The notes: generated by a model from the letters alone, not told the origin. DNA of 64,000 nucleotides from an uncultured Dorea sp. (GCA_910580235.1 CAJTVU010000002.1:395004-459003), one strand, 5' to 3'; counted from the stretch's first letter, positions 1-8,271 are shown. Program-made: numbers and translations.

Positions 1-678
1 TGGGCAGGACTCAATACATTTCCCACAGAGGGTTTCACGTTTTCCGAAACCACGCTCGGAGCGTGACATAGCCATCTCCCTGCATTTTTGGTAATCAAAC
101 AGTTTCTCCCGCCCCACAGAAACATTCCATACTGTACCATAGATTGCCCCGGCAGGGCAGGCATCCCTGCACACCATGCAGCTTCCGCACCGGGACTGGC
201 TGACCGCTTCTGATACGGCTAAGGGCGCATCTGTAAGGATGGATGAAAGACGTACCATTGAACCGTACTGCTCCGTTATAAGAAGTGCGCATTTTCCGAT
301 CCATCCTATTCCCGCACGCGTCGCCACGGTCTTGTGGGGCAGCATCGTCTGACAGCTTTCATCATAACCGCCAACCCGTGCCCTTGTATTAGCAACCGCA
401 TGATAGCCTTTCTTTTGAAGAAATTCAGCGCCATCCGTAACCAGACAGTCCAGCCGGTCATTCAGGGAACCATACCAGTCACGGTATTCCTGTGTAGGAA
501 GTTCGGAAATCCCTCGGATAACATCTTTCGGATATTTCACTGCTACACTGACTCCCACAGGAAGCCCATACCGTACTTTGTCCGGCAGCATCGATAAATC
601 TCCCACAGCAGCTAAATCCGCCCCACCTTCCACGAGGAGCTCTATCAGCTCTTTTGTCAAAACAACATCTATTTCCAT
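1..678 (-). CDS. 4Fe-4S double-cluster (QueG-like) protein, 3' end outside window
   Basis: Open frame runs from an ATG at 678 to the window edge (226 codons, no stop), with an SD (GGAGGG) 11 nt upstream. Near its end it shows two ferredoxin-like motifs: CGSCMVCRDACPAGA and, about 45 residues on, LCGKCIESCP. This is the paired 4Fe-4S domain found in epoxyqueuosine reductase (QueG) and relatives. Family members here lack the full N-terminal cobalamin-binding part of true QueG, so a queuosine role is not shown. It is the last visible gene of the alkylation-damage operon, 7 nt after the Ada zinc-domain gene, so it may be co-expressed under DNA-methylation stress. The electron-transfer partner is unknown. 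Confidence 0.8.
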   Translation of the reverse strand, partial: MEIDVVLTKELIELLVEGGADLAAVGDLSMLPDKVRYGLPVGVSVAVKYPKDVIRGISELPTQEYRDWYGSLNDRLDCLVTDGAEFLQKKGYHAVANTRARVGGYDESCQTMLPHKTVATRAGIGWIGKCALLITEQYGSMVRLSSILTDAPLAVSEAVSQSRCGSCMVCRDACPAGAIYGTVWNVSVGREKLFDYQKCREMAMSRSERGFGKRETLCGKCIESCP

Positions 679-685
679 CTGCTCT

Positions 686-925
686 TTATCCCTCCAATCC
701 TTCCGGATGAGCGGCAAAACATTCCGGACGGCAGCGCTTGCACGGTCTGTAACCCGCTTTCAGGGCTTCCCCCAGGCTGTCATAAAATTCAACATTCTTT
801 GCTAACGGCTTTGCCGGGCAGCTTGGAAGGCACACGATCCCCGTGGTGCGTACAGCTACATAAAATATCCCATCGCAGTCTTTTTTCCGTTCCTGCATTG
901 CCTTTACTTTTTCTTCTCTTGTCAT
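686..925 (-). CDS. stand-alone Ada metal-binding domain protein
   Basis: A 79-residue protein made almost entirely of the Ada N-terminal zinc domain. The four zinc cysteines are visible as C32, C36, C62 and C65 in the pattern CLPSC and CKRC, followed by RPEC. In Ada the first cysteine takes the methyl group from methylphosphotriesters in DNA; C32 occupies that place here. There is no helix-turn-helix or methyltransferase domain, so it could repair phosphotriesters or sense methylation but cannot activate transcription by the usual Ada route. It lies between ogt and the QueG-like gene with short gaps. The same domain is also present in the larger fusion at 3650-5110, so the operon carries it twice. 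Confidence 0.85.
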   Translation of the reverse strand: MTREEKVKAMQERKKDCDGIFYVAVRTTGIVCLPSCPAKPLAKNVEFYDSLGEALKAGYRPCKRCRPECFAAHPEGLEG

Positions 926-946
926 TGCCTTTTCAGCCTCCCCATA

Positions 947-1489
947 CTATAAAGCCGTTCCCTTTGCCGGGACAAACAGTTTCTCCATATCAACCCCTTC
1001 AAAGGCGAGGAGCTTTATCTTTTTTTCAAGTCCTCCTGCATATCCTGTCAGGCTCCCGTTTGTTCCGACCACACGGTGGCAGGGGACGATGATGGATATC
1101 GGGTTATGTCCCACTGCGCCGCCTACTGCCTGCGCAGACATCTTTTCAATTCCGCGGCTGGCTGCAACCTCCTGAGAGATTTCCCCATAGGTCATGGTCT
1201 GCCCATATGGAATTTTGCAAAGGATTTTCCATACCGCTTTCCGAAATTCACTCCCTTCCGGATTCAGGGGCAGTTCACAGATATCCGGCTTTTCTCCTTT
1301 AAAATATCTGTCCAGCCAGTCTTTTGCCTGGCACAAAACCTTTGAATCTATATTTTCTTCCTGCACTTCACCCTGCAAGGAACCAAGAAAATATTTCTGT
1401 CCCTCCATCCAGACTCCCGCCAGTGCATGTTCTTTTTCCACAAGCAGGAGCGTTCCGATTGGGGATACATAACGCATTGTATACAGCAT
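947..1489 (-). CDS. ogt: methylated-DNA--protein-cysteine methyltransferase (second copy)
   Basis: A 180-residue suicide enzyme that moves the methyl group of O6-methylguanine (or O4-methylthymine) onto its own cysteine. The active site PCHRVVG and the preceding helix-turn-helix region (YGEIS, then QAVGGAVGHNPISIIV) are intact, and length fits the Ogt/MGMT family. Start ATG at 1489 has an SD (GGAGAA) just upstream. It is a diverged paralogue of the product at 1830-2363; both end in a similar FVPAKGTAL / FVPTKGTAL tail, which suggests an old local duplication. Confidence 0.93.
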   Translation of the reverse strand: MLYTMRYVSPIGTLLLVEKEHALAGVWMEGQKYFLGSLQGEVQEENIDSKVLCQAKDWLDRYFKGEKPDICELPLNPEGSEFRKAVWKILCKIPYGQTMTYGEISQEVAASRGIEKMSAQAVGGAVGHNPISIIVPCHRVVGTNGSLTGYAGGLEKKIKLLAFEGVDMEKLFVPAKGTAL

Positions 1490-1517
1490 ATATTCTTTTC
1501 TCCTTCCATCAATTTCT

Positions 1518-1826
1518 TCAGCAATCCCACTGGCAGCGTTTCAGGTCAACATGGGAAGCGTCCCGGAACAGGACGCCTTCCTGGCGGAGAAGGTGTTTCT
1601 GTTCCTGCCATCCCGGAACCAGCCGCCCTGCATGGTTTACCACTCTGTGGCAGGGATAATCCCCATAAAATCCAGCCATTCCAAGCGTCCTTCCCACAAG
1701 CCGTGCATTTTTATCACGCCCAATCAGACGCGCAATCTGTCCGTAAGTGGCAACACAGCCAGGCGGAATCTCATCCACCACGGAAAGGATTTCAAAGACC
1801 AGGTTCTCATCTAAAATCCGTCCCAT
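1518..1826 (-). CDS. small MGMT-family DNA-binding protein (ATL-like) that keeps the cysteine
   Basis: A 102-residue protein with only the C-terminal DNA-binding domain of MGMT: PPGCVATYGQIARLIG, then the box PCHRVV around residue 60. Alkyltransferase-like proteins usually have tryptophan in place of the active cysteine (PWHR) and mark lesions for excision repair; here the cysteine is kept, so it may still accept alkyl groups. Three bases separate it from the upstream ogt, and a second ogt follows. Function as repair enzyme or lesion sensor cannot be told from sequence. Confidence 0.85.
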   Translation of the reverse strand: MGRILDENLVFEILSVVDEIPPGCVATYGQIARLIGRDKNARLVGRTLGMAGFYGDYPCHRVVNHAGRLVPGWQEQKHLLRQEGVLFRDASHVDLKRCQWDC

Positions 1827-1829
1827 CGC

Positions 1830-2363
1830 TTATAATGCCGTCCCTTTTGTCGGAACAAAAAAGTTTTCCATGTCTGCGCCTTCCAGCGAAAGAAGCTTCT
1901 CTTTTTTATCCACTCCTCCCGCATATCCTGTCAGGCTTCCGTCTGAACCGACAACACGGTGGCATGGCACAATGATGGATATCTCATTATGCCCTACGGC
2001 GCCGCCTACCGCCTGTGCAGACATATGGGCGATCCCTTTTTCCTTCGCTACCATCTTTGCCAGCTCCCCATAGGTAATTGTTTCCCCATATGGGATCTGG
2101 AGCAGGAGTTTCCATACGGTGAGCCTAAAAGGTGTGCCGATCATATGTACGGGCGGCATAAAGTCCGGCTCATGGCCGGAAAAATAGATATCCAGCCATC
2201 TTTTTACGGTTCCAAAAACCGGAAGTTCTTTTTCTTCATGTTCCGGGTCAAGGCTGTCCGCATAAAACTTCTCCCCGTCAAACCACAGCCCCGTCAGGCC
2301 GGTCTCATCGGCGGCGAGCAGTATTTCACCAACGGGTGACTGATACGTTGTTGTATATTGCAC
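1830..2363 (-). CDS. ogt: methylated-DNA--protein-cysteine methyltransferase (first copy)
   Basis: Ogt/MGMT family with the PCHRVVG active site. I chose the GTG at 2363 (177 aa) because it has an SD (AAAGGAG) 9-10 nt upstream and gives an N-terminus (QYTTTYQSPVGEILL) that lines up with the paralogue at 947-1489. An ATG at 2399, overlapping the stop of the upstream aminotransferase gene by 4 bp, is the alternative and would add 12 residues. Repairs O6-alkylguanine directly. Part of the minus-strand operon that begins at 5110. Confidence 0.92.
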   Translation of the reverse strand: MQYTTTYQSPVGEILLAADETGLTGLWFDGEKFYADSLDPEHEEKELPVFGTVKRWLDIYFSGHEPDFMPPVHMIGTPFRLTVWKLLLQIPYGETITYGELAKMVAKEKGIAHMSAQAVGGAVGHNEISIIVPCHRVVGSDGSLTGYAGGVDKKEKLLSLEGADMENFFVPTKGTAL

Positions 2364-2395
2364 TTCACTTTCTCCTTTCTGAACTGCCTCTATTT

Positions 2396-3613
2396 TCATT
2401 TAGCTGTAAATACATATTTTTTCAGCCTTTCAAAGGCTTCGGCCAGCTTTCCATACGGCAGGGCCAGGTTCATCCGTATCCCATACGGCACATGGAACGC
2501 ACTGCCTTCCCGCCAGACCACTCCAACCGCAATGCCTGCTTCCTGCAGTTCTTCCGCTGTCTTCCCGTGTTTCCTGCACCATTCCATGCAGTCAAGCAGC
2601 AGAATATAAGTGCCCTGTGGACGGAAAAACGAAACCCCTTCAAAATTTGTCTGTATAAAATCACAAGCATAAAGAATATTTCTTTCCAGCACACGCTTCA
2701 ATTCTTCCATCCAGAGGCGTCCCTGCGTCCGATAAGCCTCGACCAGCGCCCGCATAGACAAAACATTCATTTCATTATAGTGTGACAGCGATTCATACTG
2801 CCTGATCCGTTCTCTGAGATAACGGTTATAGATAATATGATAACTGCCAACCAGCCCGGCAAGGTTAAATGTCTTTGACGGGGAATAGAACGCCACTGTC
2901 CGTTCACGCGCTGCATCCGATACCGACTGGAGCGGGATATGCCTGTTCCCAAACAGGGCAAGGTCTGACCATATCTCGTCTGAGATGACAAAGACATCAT
3001 TTGCCTCAAAAAGCTCTATCATCTTTTCAAGCTCCCACTGCTCCCATACTCTTCCTGACGGATTATGCGGCGAACAAAATAAGGCTGTGTGAATCTGAAA
3101 TTTCTTTATTTTGGATTCCATATCCGCAAAATCCATGCGGCAGATACCGCCTTCATCCTGTTTTAGAGGACTGAGCACAATACGGAAGCCATTTCGTTCA
3201 AGCTGCGTTGTGAAGCCGCTGTATGTAGGGGAATGCACCAAAACAGGCTCCCCATCCGAACACAGCACCCGCAGGGCGCTGGTGACCCCGCCCAGCACGC
3301 CATTTTCATAGCCAATATCAGACTGAGCCAGACATTCCACGCCATGAGACTGTTTCTGCCACCTGATAATGGCATCATAATATTCATCCCCAGGAACGAA
3401 ATACCCATAGACCGGATGTCCGATACGCTCTATAAGGGCTTCTGTAACAGCGGGGGCGGTTGGAAAATTCATGTCAGCAATCCACATTGGGATTTTATCA
3501 AATCCCGGTTTTGTAATCCCCCTCGGTATCGGCCAGAAATCATTCTCGTTCATGTCGGCGGCAATGGAATCCTTTCCCCGCCGGTCCGGCATCGTTTCAA
3601 AATCAAACTTCAT
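2396..3613 (-). CDS. MalY/PatB-family PLP aminotransferase (C-S lyase type)
   Basis: 405 residues, fold-type I PLP enzyme. The N-terminus (RRGKDSIAADMNEND and later IPMWIADMNFPTAPAV) and the lysine region YSPSKTFNLAGL are typical of MalY/PatB cystathionine beta-lyases. Known members cleave cystathionine or act as aminotransferases. It sits inside the alkylation-damage operon between the Ada-AlkA fusion and ogt, an unexpected place: it may supply homocysteine or methionine for SAM, whose leakage methylates DNA, but this is only inference. Stop overlaps the alternative ogt ATG. Confidence 0.85.
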   Translation of the reverse strand: MKFDFETMPDRRGKDSIAADMNENDFWPIPRGITKPGFDKIPMWIADMNFPTAPAVTEALIERIGHPVYGYFVPGDEYYDAIIRWQKQSHGVECLAQSDIGYENGVLGGVTSALRVLCSDGEPVLVHSPTYSGFTTQLERNGFRIVLSPLKQDEGGICRMDFADMESKIKKFQIHTALFCSPHNPSGRVWEQWELEKMIELFEANDVFVISDEIWSDLALFGNRHIPLQSVSDAARERTVAFYSPSKTFNLAGLVGSYHIIYNRYLRERIRQYESLSHYNEMNVLSMRALVEAYRTQGRLWMEELKRVLERNILYACDFIQTNFEGVSFFRPQGTYILLLDCMEWCRKHGKTAEELQEAGIAVGVVWREGSAFHVPYGIRMNLALPYGKLAEAFERLKKYVFTAK

Positions 3614-3649
3614 CTTCTTCTGCCTTCTTTCTTATAATTTCTTAGATAT

Positions 3650-5110
3650 TTACAGCGAGTTCCATAAACTCACTGTGGCATAGCTGCGCCACGGGCTCCA
3701 GCGTTCAGACAATTTTATCAAGTCCTTTTCTGAATAGGACGGCAGTGCTTTCTTGATCCCTGCATCCGTTTCCAAAAAGGCATCGGTCCAGCCCATTGTC
3801 CGCATTGCAATATACCTTGCTGTCCAGTTTCCGATACTTTTCACCTGGAGCAGTTTTTTTATCTCCATTTCCGGGTCGGCACACAGATCCAGCCTTATCC
3901 TGCCGTCAGTCAGTGCCTGTGCCAGGGCAAGGATACACCTTGATCTGGATGCAATCACCCCTAATACTCCGAAACATTCCTCTATGTTATCACTCAGGGC
4001 AGAAATATCCTCTGCCGAAGGGAACAGATGCGTAAGCCCGTCAATGTCGGTGGAAACAGGTGTTCCATAGGTCTTGGCGATCTTTCCGGCCAGTGTGCCT
4101 GCTGCCTTTACCGTAATCTGCTGCCCTAAAACTGCACGTACTGACATTTCAAAAGAGTCAAAACAGCCTGGGATACGTGTCCCCGGCTCCCAGAGGCAAG
4201 GCGATACATCGTTCATAGACTGCAGCGTTTCATTTATGGCATCCGGGCTGCAGTGCAGATCAAACAGCCTGCGTATGCGCGCCAGTATCTGTGGAAGGAC
4301 GGGAACCAGTGTATCACTGAGGGTAGCCATGATCCTGTTTTTTTCTGGATCGTTTTTGACGCATACCCACCCGCAGTTTTTTCTCCCGTTTCTGTCCATG
4401 ATGCAGACGGTACGCATATAGCATCCAGCCTTTACAGTTTCAACTCCTGGGATCGCACGCTGCGCAAGAAATTCCAGCATTTTTTCCCACCGGTAAGGCG
4501 GACGATATCCCATACCAACCGTTACTTCCTGTGCATGCGTCTTTCCCTGCGCAGCCTTTTTCCTGAGTGCTGTCGGAGAAAGCCCGTAATGCTTCTGGAA
4601 CAGTTCATTTAACCTCCGCAGACTCCCAAACCCTGATGCCATTGCCACATCCAGCACAGACAGACAGGTATCGGTCAGGAGATTTTTAGCGAGCAGGAGC
4701 CGGCAGGTCTGCAGATATTGTACCGGCGAAACGTGATACTCTTCCATAAAAACTCGCCGAAGATGCCTGTCTGTACAGCCGAGCTGTTCTGCGATTTTTG
4801 GAAGGTTCTGTCCGCTGCCGCAGTTCTCTTCCAAAAAGGCTGCCGCCTTACGTGCAAGCATGGAGCGTGCATCTGCCACAGAATTTCCCGGTGCAAGTTC
4901 CGGGCGGCACAGGAGGCACGGCCTGAAACCTGCCGCTTCTGCCTGTGCTGCCGAAGAAAAGAATGTACAGTTTTCCCGTTTTGCCTGCTTTGCCCGGCAT
5001 ACGGGGCGGCAGTAGATTTTAGTCGATGAAATCCCTACAAAAAAACGTCCGTCAAACCGTGTATCTTTAGACTTAAATGCCTCATAAAGAGCATCATCTG
5101 ATCCTTTCAT
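3650..5110 (-). CDS. Ada zinc domain / AraC HTH / AlkA DNA glycosylase fusion
   Basis: 486 residues in three parts. Residues 1-75: Ada zinc domain with C34, C38, C65, C68. About 80-175: AraC-type double helix-turn-helix. About 190-486: AlkA-like 3-methyladenine glycosylase with the helix-hairpin-helix LLQVKSIGNWTARYIAMRT and the downstream catalytic aspartate region AFLETDAG. It should both sense methylphosphotriesters and remove alkylated bases, and could activate the operon it heads. The ATG at 5110 is chosen since it has a strong SD (AAGGAGG) about 7 nt before it; the frame stays open to 5245 without a better start. Similar fusions are known in actinobacteria and Clostridia. Confidence 0.92.
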   Translation of the reverse strand: MKGSDDALYEAFKSKDTRFDGRFFVGISSTKIYCRPVCRAKQAKRENCTFFSSAAQAEAAGFRPCLLCRPELAPGNSVADARSMLARKAAAFLEENCGSGQNLPKIAEQLGCTDRHLRRVFMEEYHVSPVQYLQTCRLLLAKNLLTDTCLSVLDVAMASGFGSLRRLNELFQKHYGLSPTALRKKAAQGKTHAQEVTVGMGYRPPYRWEKMLEFLAQRAIPGVETVKAGCYMRTVCIMDRNGRKNCGWVCVKNDPEKNRIMATLSDTLVPVLPQILARIRRLFDLHCSPDAINETLQSMNDVSPCLWEPGTRIPGCFDSFEMSVRAVLGQQITVKAAGTLAGKIAKTYGTPVSTDIDGLTHLFPSAEDISALSDNIEECFGVLGVIASRSRCILALAQALTDGRIRLDLCADPEMEIKKLLQVKSIGNWTARYIAMRTMGWTDAFLETDAGIKKALPSYSEKDLIKLSERWSPWRSYATVSLWNSL

Positions 5111-5238
5111 GGCGTTCCCTCCTTTTCCTCCACTATCAGTATAACTTATAGAAATTTTTAAATCTCGCTGTTTTCGGACATGGTATTTATAAAAGCATTT
5201 CTCCATGATCTTCTCGTGATCGCGGATGCTGTGGACAC

Positions 5239-5267
5239 TTGACATTTTTGATTTTCCGCATTATAAT
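5239..5267 (+). promoter_or_regulatory. consensus sigma-A promoter for the AraC regulator
   Basis: TTGACA at 5239-5244, exactly 17 bp, then TATAAT at 5262-5267. This is a perfect match to the sigma-A consensus on the plus strand, about 85 bp before the AraC-family start codon at 5352. Confidence 0.8.
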
Positions 5268-5325
5268 TATATCATAAAGTTTTTCTGTTATTTAGCAGAA
5301 TATCGCCAAAAAATATAATTATATC
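5262..5325. promoter_or_regulatory. paired 12-bp direct repeats in the divergent intergenic region
   Basis: The 12-mer TATAATTATATC occurs at 5262-5273 and again at 5314-5325, between the start of the alkylation operon (minus) and the AraC gene (plus). The first copy overlaps the -10 box of the AraC promoter. Two copies 52 bp apart in a divergent control region would suit a regulator binding two turns apart, but AT-rich promoter sequence alone could also give this. Confidence 0.4.
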
Positions 5326-5351
5326 TTCAATTTTTGTAAAGGAGAAGGATT

Positions 5352-6224
5352 ATGACCGTTAAGGACAGCTATATCAACTCTGTAAATCTGAATGCGGATA
5401 CAGACTTTCCTTACCTTGTACTTAATGTTATTAACGACAGGGGCTATCCGAAAAATCCTGGGTTCCGTGTTATGCACTGGCACAATGACCTGCAGTTCAT
5501 TTACATTTTAAACGGAAGCGTGACTGTCCAGACACTGGATGAGAAAATGATACTCTACGCAGGGGAGGCTGTTTTCATCAATAAAAATGTTGTCCATCTT
5601 GTCATGCCGGAAGGCTCCTGCCACTATAACAGTTTTATTTTTCCTGACTATTTTCTAAAATTTTATTTTGAAAGCCCCGCCGGAAAACTTGTAGATAACA
5701 TTGTCACAAATGTGCAGCTGCCAGTTTTTTCTTTTACTGAAAAAACCGGGTGGCACAGCAGAGTTTTAAATATGCTCCGGGAACTTGTTTCCCTTGAAAA
5801 GGATAAAACAGAGTTTTATGCATATGAAGTGCTTGTTCAGCTTTCTTCCCTATGGCTCGAAATCCAGAAAAATCTCCTTCTTCCTCCCGCCAGGCAGACT
5901 GATTCGCTCCATATAAGGATGCAGAATTTTTTAAGTTACATTGAAAGTCATTATTCAGAAGAAATCTCCCTTGACGACCTGGCAAAGAGCGGACATGTAA
6001 GCAAATCGGAATGTCTGCGCTGTTTCAAAGTGAGCCTGCAGACAACACCTTACAAATACCTGATGGAATACCGGCTTTCCAAAGCCGCCTCGCTCATCAA
6101 ATCTACGGATGAACCGATTGGCGACATTGCATCTAAGGTCGGATTCCATCATTTGAGCCATTTCGGAAAATGTTTTAAAGAAAAAACAGGATATGCTCCG
6201 AAAGAATATAGGAATTTGCATTAG
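5352..6224 (+). CDS. AraC-family regulator with cupin sensor domain
   Basis: 290 residues: an N-terminal cupin-like sensor (about 25-120, with HWHNDLQFIYILNGSV) and a C-terminal AraC double HTH (about 190-290, ending in HFGKCFKEKTGYAPKEYR). The SD AAGGAGAAGG precedes the ATG. It is transcribed away from the alkylation-repair operon from a consensus promoter, so it is a candidate regulator of that operon or of an unseen target; the cupin type usually senses small metabolites rather than DNA damage. Confidence 0.9.
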   Translation: MTVKDSYINSVNLNADTDFPYLVLNVINDRGYPKNPGFRVMHWHNDLQFIYILNGSVTVQTLDEKMILYAGEAVFINKNVVHLVMPEGSCHYNSFIFPDYFLKFYFESPAGKLVDNIVTNVQLPVFSFTEKTGWHSRVLNMLRELVSLEKDKTEFYAYEVLVQLSSLWLEIQKNLLLPPARQTDSLHIRMQNFLSYIESHYSEEISLDDLAKSGHVSKSECLRCFKVSLQTTPYKYLMEYRLSKAASLIKSTDEPIGDIASKVGFHHLSHFGKCFKEKTGYAPKEYRNLH

Positions 6225-6278
6225 ATAAGACTAAGAAAAGGGTTCATTATTCTTGAACACAGGGTTCAAATACATTTA

Positions 6279-6304
6279 GAGGGGGTTCAAAAATGAACCC
6301 CCTC
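6279..6304 (+). terminator. rho-independent terminator after the AraC gene
   Basis: Perfect 11-bp stem (GAGGGGGTTCA / TGAACCCCCTC) with a 4-nt loop, followed by TATTTATTT. It lies 55 bp after the regulator stop codon. Additional GTTCA/TGAAC words just upstream may form weaker alternative stems. Confidence 0.85.
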
Positions 6305-6438
6305 TATTTATTTGCCTTTGGTTTTAAAAGTAATGGTAAAGACTATAACGATTTTCAAACACACTTAATCAATTAAAAGCCTTTAATTCTATCAGTTTTC
6401 CGTTGTTTGAACCTGACCGATTGTATCAATTTTGCAAT

Positions 6439-6606
6439 TTACATTTCGGTGTAATGCTTTATATTGCCAAAACCATTTTTAAGGGCGTAATCTTCGAGAT
6501 ACTGCTTTTGATTGGAAATACTGTTGCTTTCGCCTTGCTGTTCATCATCTCGTGATAATCGCTCATACAAAGCAGTGAAACGCTCAAAACCCTTTCGTTT
6601 AGCCAC
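6439..6606 (-). pseudogene. N-terminal stub of a large serine recombinase (TnpX-like)
   Basis: A GTG start at 6606 with SD AGGAGG opens a 55-residue frame containing RFTALYERLSRDDEQQGESN and then SISNQKQYLEDYALKNGF. This is the start of the resolvase catalytic domain of large serine recombinases that move Tn4451/Tn1549-like elements; the serine sits in the ERLSRDDE motif. A stop after about 55 residues removes the rest (normally about 500 or more). It marks the remains of an integrated conjugative or mobilizable element. Confidence 0.75.
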
Positions 6607-6674
6607 TTTTTCACCTCCTGTCGTATATGGTTTGTATGCCGCATCTCTGCGACTAATGTTAGTATAGCGAATAA

Positions 6675-6830
6675 TTAAGCCTGCGGATCGACGTCTACCA
6701 GAAGCACTCTGTTTCCCTCCTTTGCCAGCCCGACACCTAAGTCTACAGTTGTGGTCGTTTTTCCGGTTCCGCCTTTCTGGTTCGCTATGGCAATCACTTT
6801 GCATTTCGATGTCATACTCTGTGAGTGCAT
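6675..6830 (-). pseudogene. N-terminal stub of a ParA/Soj ATPase
   Basis: ATG at 6830 with SD AAGGAGG starts a 51-residue frame with the deviant Walker A motif KGGTGKTTT (residues about 19-27) and the A' motif LLVDVDPQA, then stops. ParA proteins are about 250 residues, so only the nucleotide-binding start remains. ParA genes of this kind are common in conjugative elements; together with the recombinase stub it points to a deleted element between 6.4 and 7.5 kb. Confidence 0.75.
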
Positions 6831-6903
6831 TTTGATTTCCTCCTTCCTTTAAAATTTAATAGCCACTCCTTTGCGAGAAATGGCTATGTAGAAAATTTAG
6901 GCA

Positions 6904-6942
6904 TAAAAAAACCGATTGATTCTCGTATTGAAAACCAATCGG
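6904..6942 (-). terminator. rho-independent terminator upstream of the ParA stub
   Basis: On the minus strand CCGATTG, 17-nt loop, CAATCGG, then a run of seven or eight T. It would end transcription arriving from the 7.5-8.2 kb genes before the ParA stub. Confidence 0.5.
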
Positions 6943-7471
6943 GTATGTAGGGTTCTTTATATAAGTTTTTATTGATTAAATAGATGAAACTGGTCTTATA
7001 TTTCCTAATAAATGTTTATGGATAACTTCCGAAAGTGGCTTAAATCAAGGCTTTGCGCCATTTCTTCTTAAAAACCCTTATATCTCTTTATGTCTTTCTT
7101 TTGTAAGCGCGGGCGTCAAAAAAGCGTCAAGCAACAACTGGTTGTCACGCAGTAGAACGTCATTTTGAGGGGTAGTAATATAATTGCTTACCTTTGATGT
7201 TTTCGTACCTATTAAGCCGCATATATACGCGCTTAGGAAGGCTCTATCGGATAATATAGCCTCATCATCAGGGCGGGCGAAAGCACTTGCTGCTTTTGTC
7301 CGCTTGATTACCCATCAGCAGGGGAAGATGAGACTGTCAACGGCGGCGCTGTAGCGTCGTTTATCTCGACCGTTGACCGGCTCGGCTACCCCTGCTACCC
7401 CTTGCGGGTTGTTTGCTCATTCGCTTGGTTTAAGGAACTGTTCAAAAAAGGGTATAGAATAAGCACTCTAT
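6943..7471. other. gene-poor stretch of mobile-element remnant
   Basis: No complete gene. One open frame without a start codon runs on the minus strand from 7314 to a stop at 7078 (78 codons, containing the strings LLRDNQLLLDAFLTPALTKE and ARPDDEAILSDRAF). It reads like the tail of a real protein but I do not recognise the family. The part around 7320-7440 has several short GC-rich inverted words and resembles the non-coding spacers of Clostridial conjugative elements. Confidence 0.3.
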
Positions 7472-7609
7472 TTAATCTTCTTGACTTTCATTTTGAAATG
7501 ATGTGGTTAACTCCATCATCTTCTGAAAATAAGTAGCCCCATCAATTTCTTCATCTGCATATTGTCGCATCAATTCATCAATTTGACTCTTTAATTCCTC
7601 TCTGGTCAT
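7472..7609 (-). CDS. small 45-residue acidic protein, unknown
   Basis: ATG at 7609 preceded by SD GAGGAG. The product begins MTREELKSQIDELMRQYADE and ends QNESQED; it is acidic and probably one or two helices, like the short hypothetical proteins carried by conjugative elements. It lies 39 bp after the stop of the 107-residue gene on the same strand and may be its operon partner. No family recognised. Confidence 0.5.
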   Translation of the reverse strand: MTREELKSQIDELMRQYADEEIDGATYFQKMMELTTSFQNESQED

Positions 7610-7648
7610 TTTGTGCTCCTCTCTTTTGCTAATTATCAATAAGAGCAA

Positions 7649-7972
7649 TCAGTCCTCTTTGAACAAGTTATATCCATGCTCCCTATGATAACTTGGTCCG
7701 TGCGGGATTTCATCTCCCCACGCTCTTTTACTTAACACGGAATTAAATCTACTCAGTAAATTTTCCAAACTAACAGCTAACGAAAAATCATCACCAGCAG
7801 AACAATATCGCTTTCTTACAATTTCTCGTTCAGTATTCAACACGTCATCCCCTACCGTCTCAAACCATTTGCTACTATATTTTTGTGGTTCATTTTCACT
7901 CAATAATTTGTATATTCCCAATCCTGTGGCTACAAGTCCAAAACCTACTCCAACTATTTTCTTTATATTCAT
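7649..7972 (-). CDS. hypothetical protein with N-terminal membrane anchor
   Basis: 107 residues. Residues 1-24 (MNIKKIVGVGFGLVATGLGI and so on) form a single hydrophobic segment after two lysines, so a membrane anchor or signal is likely; the rest is hydrophilic and charged. The start ATG overlaps the stop of the upstream gene by 4 bp (ATGA), indicating translational coupling. No family recognised. AT-rich composition fits the surrounding island. Confidence 0.6.
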   Translation of the reverse strand: MNIKKIVGVGFGLVATGLGIYKLLSENEPQKYSSKWFETVGDDVLNTEREIVRKRYCSAGDDFSLAVSLENLLSRFNSVLSKRAWGDEIPHGPSYHREHGYNLFKED

Positions 7973-8211
7973 GTGATTTCCTCCATAAATTCCGCTTTAT
8001 CGTTCAAATATATATAATGAGAAAACCATAGCACTTCATTCTGAATACCATTCCTCTTAATTTTATTCAAGTTCTCACTTGAATCAAATGCTATGAATTT
8101 ATATATTTTTCTATCTTGAATTATCGTATGTAAAAAATTTATTTTATAATCGGTTGCGTCTTTCATCAAACAAGCAAAATACCTTTTATAAAAAGTCAAT
8201 TCATCTAACAT
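7969..8211 (-). CDS. hypothetical 80-residue protein
   Basis: Begins MLDELTFYKRYFACLMKDAT and ends KAEFMEEIT. The frame is clean, codon use is AT-rich like its neighbours, and it is coupled to the 107-residue gene by a 4-bp overlap. It is the first gene of a small three-gene minus-strand group (8211-7472). I see no conserved motif that identifies its function. Confidence 0.55.
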   Translation of the reverse strand: MLDELTFYKRYFACLMKDATDYKINFLHTIIQDRKIYKFIAFDSSENLNKIKRNGIQNEVLWFSHYIYLNDKAEFMEEIT

Positions 8212-8241
8212 CTGCTTTCCCTCATTTTAGTTCTAATCTCT

Positions 8242-8271
8242 CATTACGAATATTTATTGCAAAAAGTCACA
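8242..8271. repeat. island junction box, copy a
   Basis: Motif with CATTACGAAT at the left and AAAAGTCACA at the right, 10 bp apart. Related copies lie at 11947-11968 and 13881-13909. Copies a and b each lie about 115 bp beyond the stop of a uvrB stub, and the intervening spacers are also alike (shared words such as TTTGGTGC and TTTGTGACTT on the minus strand). Confidence 0.45.

Noticed and set aside
6439..6804. A single 121-codon gene covering the recombinase stub
   Set aside because: The first half is the ParA stub read in the wrong frame; the GTG at 6606 with a good SD gives the correct N-terminus of the recombinase.
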